Source: Bacillota bacterium
GTDB taxonomy: Bacteria > Bacillota > Sulfobacillia > Sulfobacillales > Sulfobacillaceae
NCBI GenBank assembly: GCA_021820965.1
Contig: JAKACZ010000005.1
Coordinates: 62,001 to 126,000, forward strand
Length of the DNA: 64,000 nt
Direction: 5' to 3'
Shown here one piece after another: positions 63,298-64,000 of this stretch; position 1 is the stretch's first letter, and the number at the start of each line of letters is the position of its first letter. A program made the position numbers and the translations under genes. The notes beneath the pieces are model-generated. The model ran no database searches and had not been told where the DNA came from. It worked only from the letters and a program-made list of their open reading frames with translations.

Positions 63298-64000
63298 TTT
63301 TTAGAACCACGACCCGCGTTAAGTTGCGGGGCGCATCTGGATTCTCGCCGTTGACAAGGGCCCACCGCCAAGCCCAAACTTGCAACGGAACGACAGCCAG
63401 CGGCCCACAATCGGAGTCGGCAACGGCATCCGGCAACGCAACTACCGCTCCATGGTGCCCAAATTGGGGATCAAGCCAGGCGTTTGGTGCAATAGGTATG
63501 ACGCGAGGGCCTCGCTGCCTGAGGTCATTTAACAGGGCATGCTCGTACGTGGCACGCCGGCGTTGTCCCAGCAAAAATACGACATCGTCCTCGGTAATCG
63601 AGCCCCACGGACCGTGGCGAAACTCTAGAGGATTAAAAGCTAGCGCCATCGCCCCTGCCATTTCCTGCATTTTTAACACACCCTCATCGGCAATGCCTTG
63701 CCGCACGCCACCGCCTAAAACGTACGCACGGCGTACAGGATGCTGAGTGAGGGTCTCCGTCATCGCTTTAGACTGCTGGAAGACATCGGCAAAAGCTTTG
63801 GTCAAAGCCTGAACCGGGTGTGGTTTCAGACCACCCGTGACACTCACGAGGTTTTGCAGCAGGAGTAGCATCGTTGTAAAGGAGCGAATCATTACAACGG
63901 TGTCGTCTTCGCTTCCCTCGGCGATGAACACCTCATTCGCAATTTGGGGCAAGGGTGAGTCACGATGACTACTTATTGCAATCACCGAGCGTCCGCGGTC
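63290..64000 (-). CDS. SIS-domain protein (AgaS-like), partial at window end
   Basis: At least 236 codons are visible; the reading frame continues past 64000, so the N-terminal part is missing. The second SIS domain is clear: RRAYVLGGGVRQGIADEGVLKMQEMAGAMALAFNPLEFRHGPWGSI runs over the middle of the visible part. The first visible residues, DRGRSVIAISSHRDSPLPQ, are the end of the first SIS phosphate loop. AgaS-type enzymes deaminate and isomerise galactosamine 6-phosphate to tagatose 6-phosphate, which fits the kinase and aldolase next to it. Confidence 0.85.
   Translation of the reverse strand, partial: DRGRSVIAISSHRDSPLPQIANEVFIAEGSEDDTVVMIRSFTTMLLLLQNLVSVTGGLKPHPVQALTKAFADVFQQSKAMTETLTQHPVRRAYVLGGGVRQGIADEGVLKMQEMAGAMALAFNPLEFRHGPWGSITEDDVVFLLGQRRRATYEHALLNDLRQRGPRVIPIAPNAWLDPQFGHHGAVVALPDAVADSDCGPLAVVPLQVWAWRWALVNGENPDAPRNLTRVVVLKNE

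Overview
The window looks like the chromosome of a moderately GC-rich, acidophile-type Firmicute. The gyrB-gyrA-pdxS-pdxT-mtnA-serS order with three tRNA genes resembles Sulfobacillus and its relatives. That assignment rests on gene order and protein style only; no search was run.

1-9,460 is core genome: DNA gyrase (gyrB, gyrA), PLP synthase (pdxS, pdxT), a small DUF6504-like protein, then a T-box leader that controls mtnA-serS, followed by tRNA-Ser(UGA), tRNA-Ser(GCU) and tRNA-Arg(ACG), each with its own plausible promoter.

9,460-22,100 is an accessory island starting at the 3' side of tRNA-Arg. It holds several toxin-antitoxin type modules: a ParE/RHH pair, an XRE-ImmA protease with a PIN protein that carries a transposase tail, a VbhA-like antitoxin with a Fic protein, and a self-inhibited Fic protein. 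Around them lie remnants: an HsdS-like piece, ISAs1, IS4 and IS1634 fragments, a broken tyrosine recombinase, a serine-recombinase start, a DUF433 antitoxin joined tail to tail to a second antitoxin fragment, a group II intron RT piece and a second, shattered fic gene. A stretch at 14.1-14.6 kb has two diverged repeats, each ending in a terminator-like hairpin.

22,280-33,500 looks like one regulon: a FadR-type GntR regulator, a frameshifted old-yellow-enzyme pseudogene, a polysaccharide-deacetylase/cyclic-imide-hydrolase family protein, an SDR, a peptide-type ABC importer without ATPases, a penicillin-amidase family hydrolase, an Asp/Glu racemase-like protein and a D-cysteine desulfhydrase-like enzyme. 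The same 11-bp palindrome TGGTAWTACCA lies upstream of the importer/amidase and of the desulfhydrase, which points to GntR control. The likely theme is uptake and hydrolysis of an amide, imide or D-amino-acid compound.

33,750-37,200 holds a tail-anchored coiled-coil repeat protein and a complete IS4-type element with a 9-bp target duplication. 37,236-42,408 is lutABC, a translationally coupled small ORF and acetoacetyl-CoA synthetase. 42,684-55,666 is a large polyol/tetritol-type cluster: a DeoR regulator, a five-gene ABC importer with two ATPases, an erythritol/threitol-like dehydrogenase, an RpiB isomerase, split DhaK/DhaL, a class II aldolase, a PfkB kinase and an FGGY kinase. After a possible group II intron 5' remnant and a small lipoprotein pair, 57,535-64,000 (minus strand) is an amino-sugar/tagatose-type operon: an AgaS-like SIS protein cut by the window end, a DeoR regulator, a LacC-like kinase, a KbaY/GatY-like aldolase, a substrate-binding protein and two permeases, again without an ATPase.
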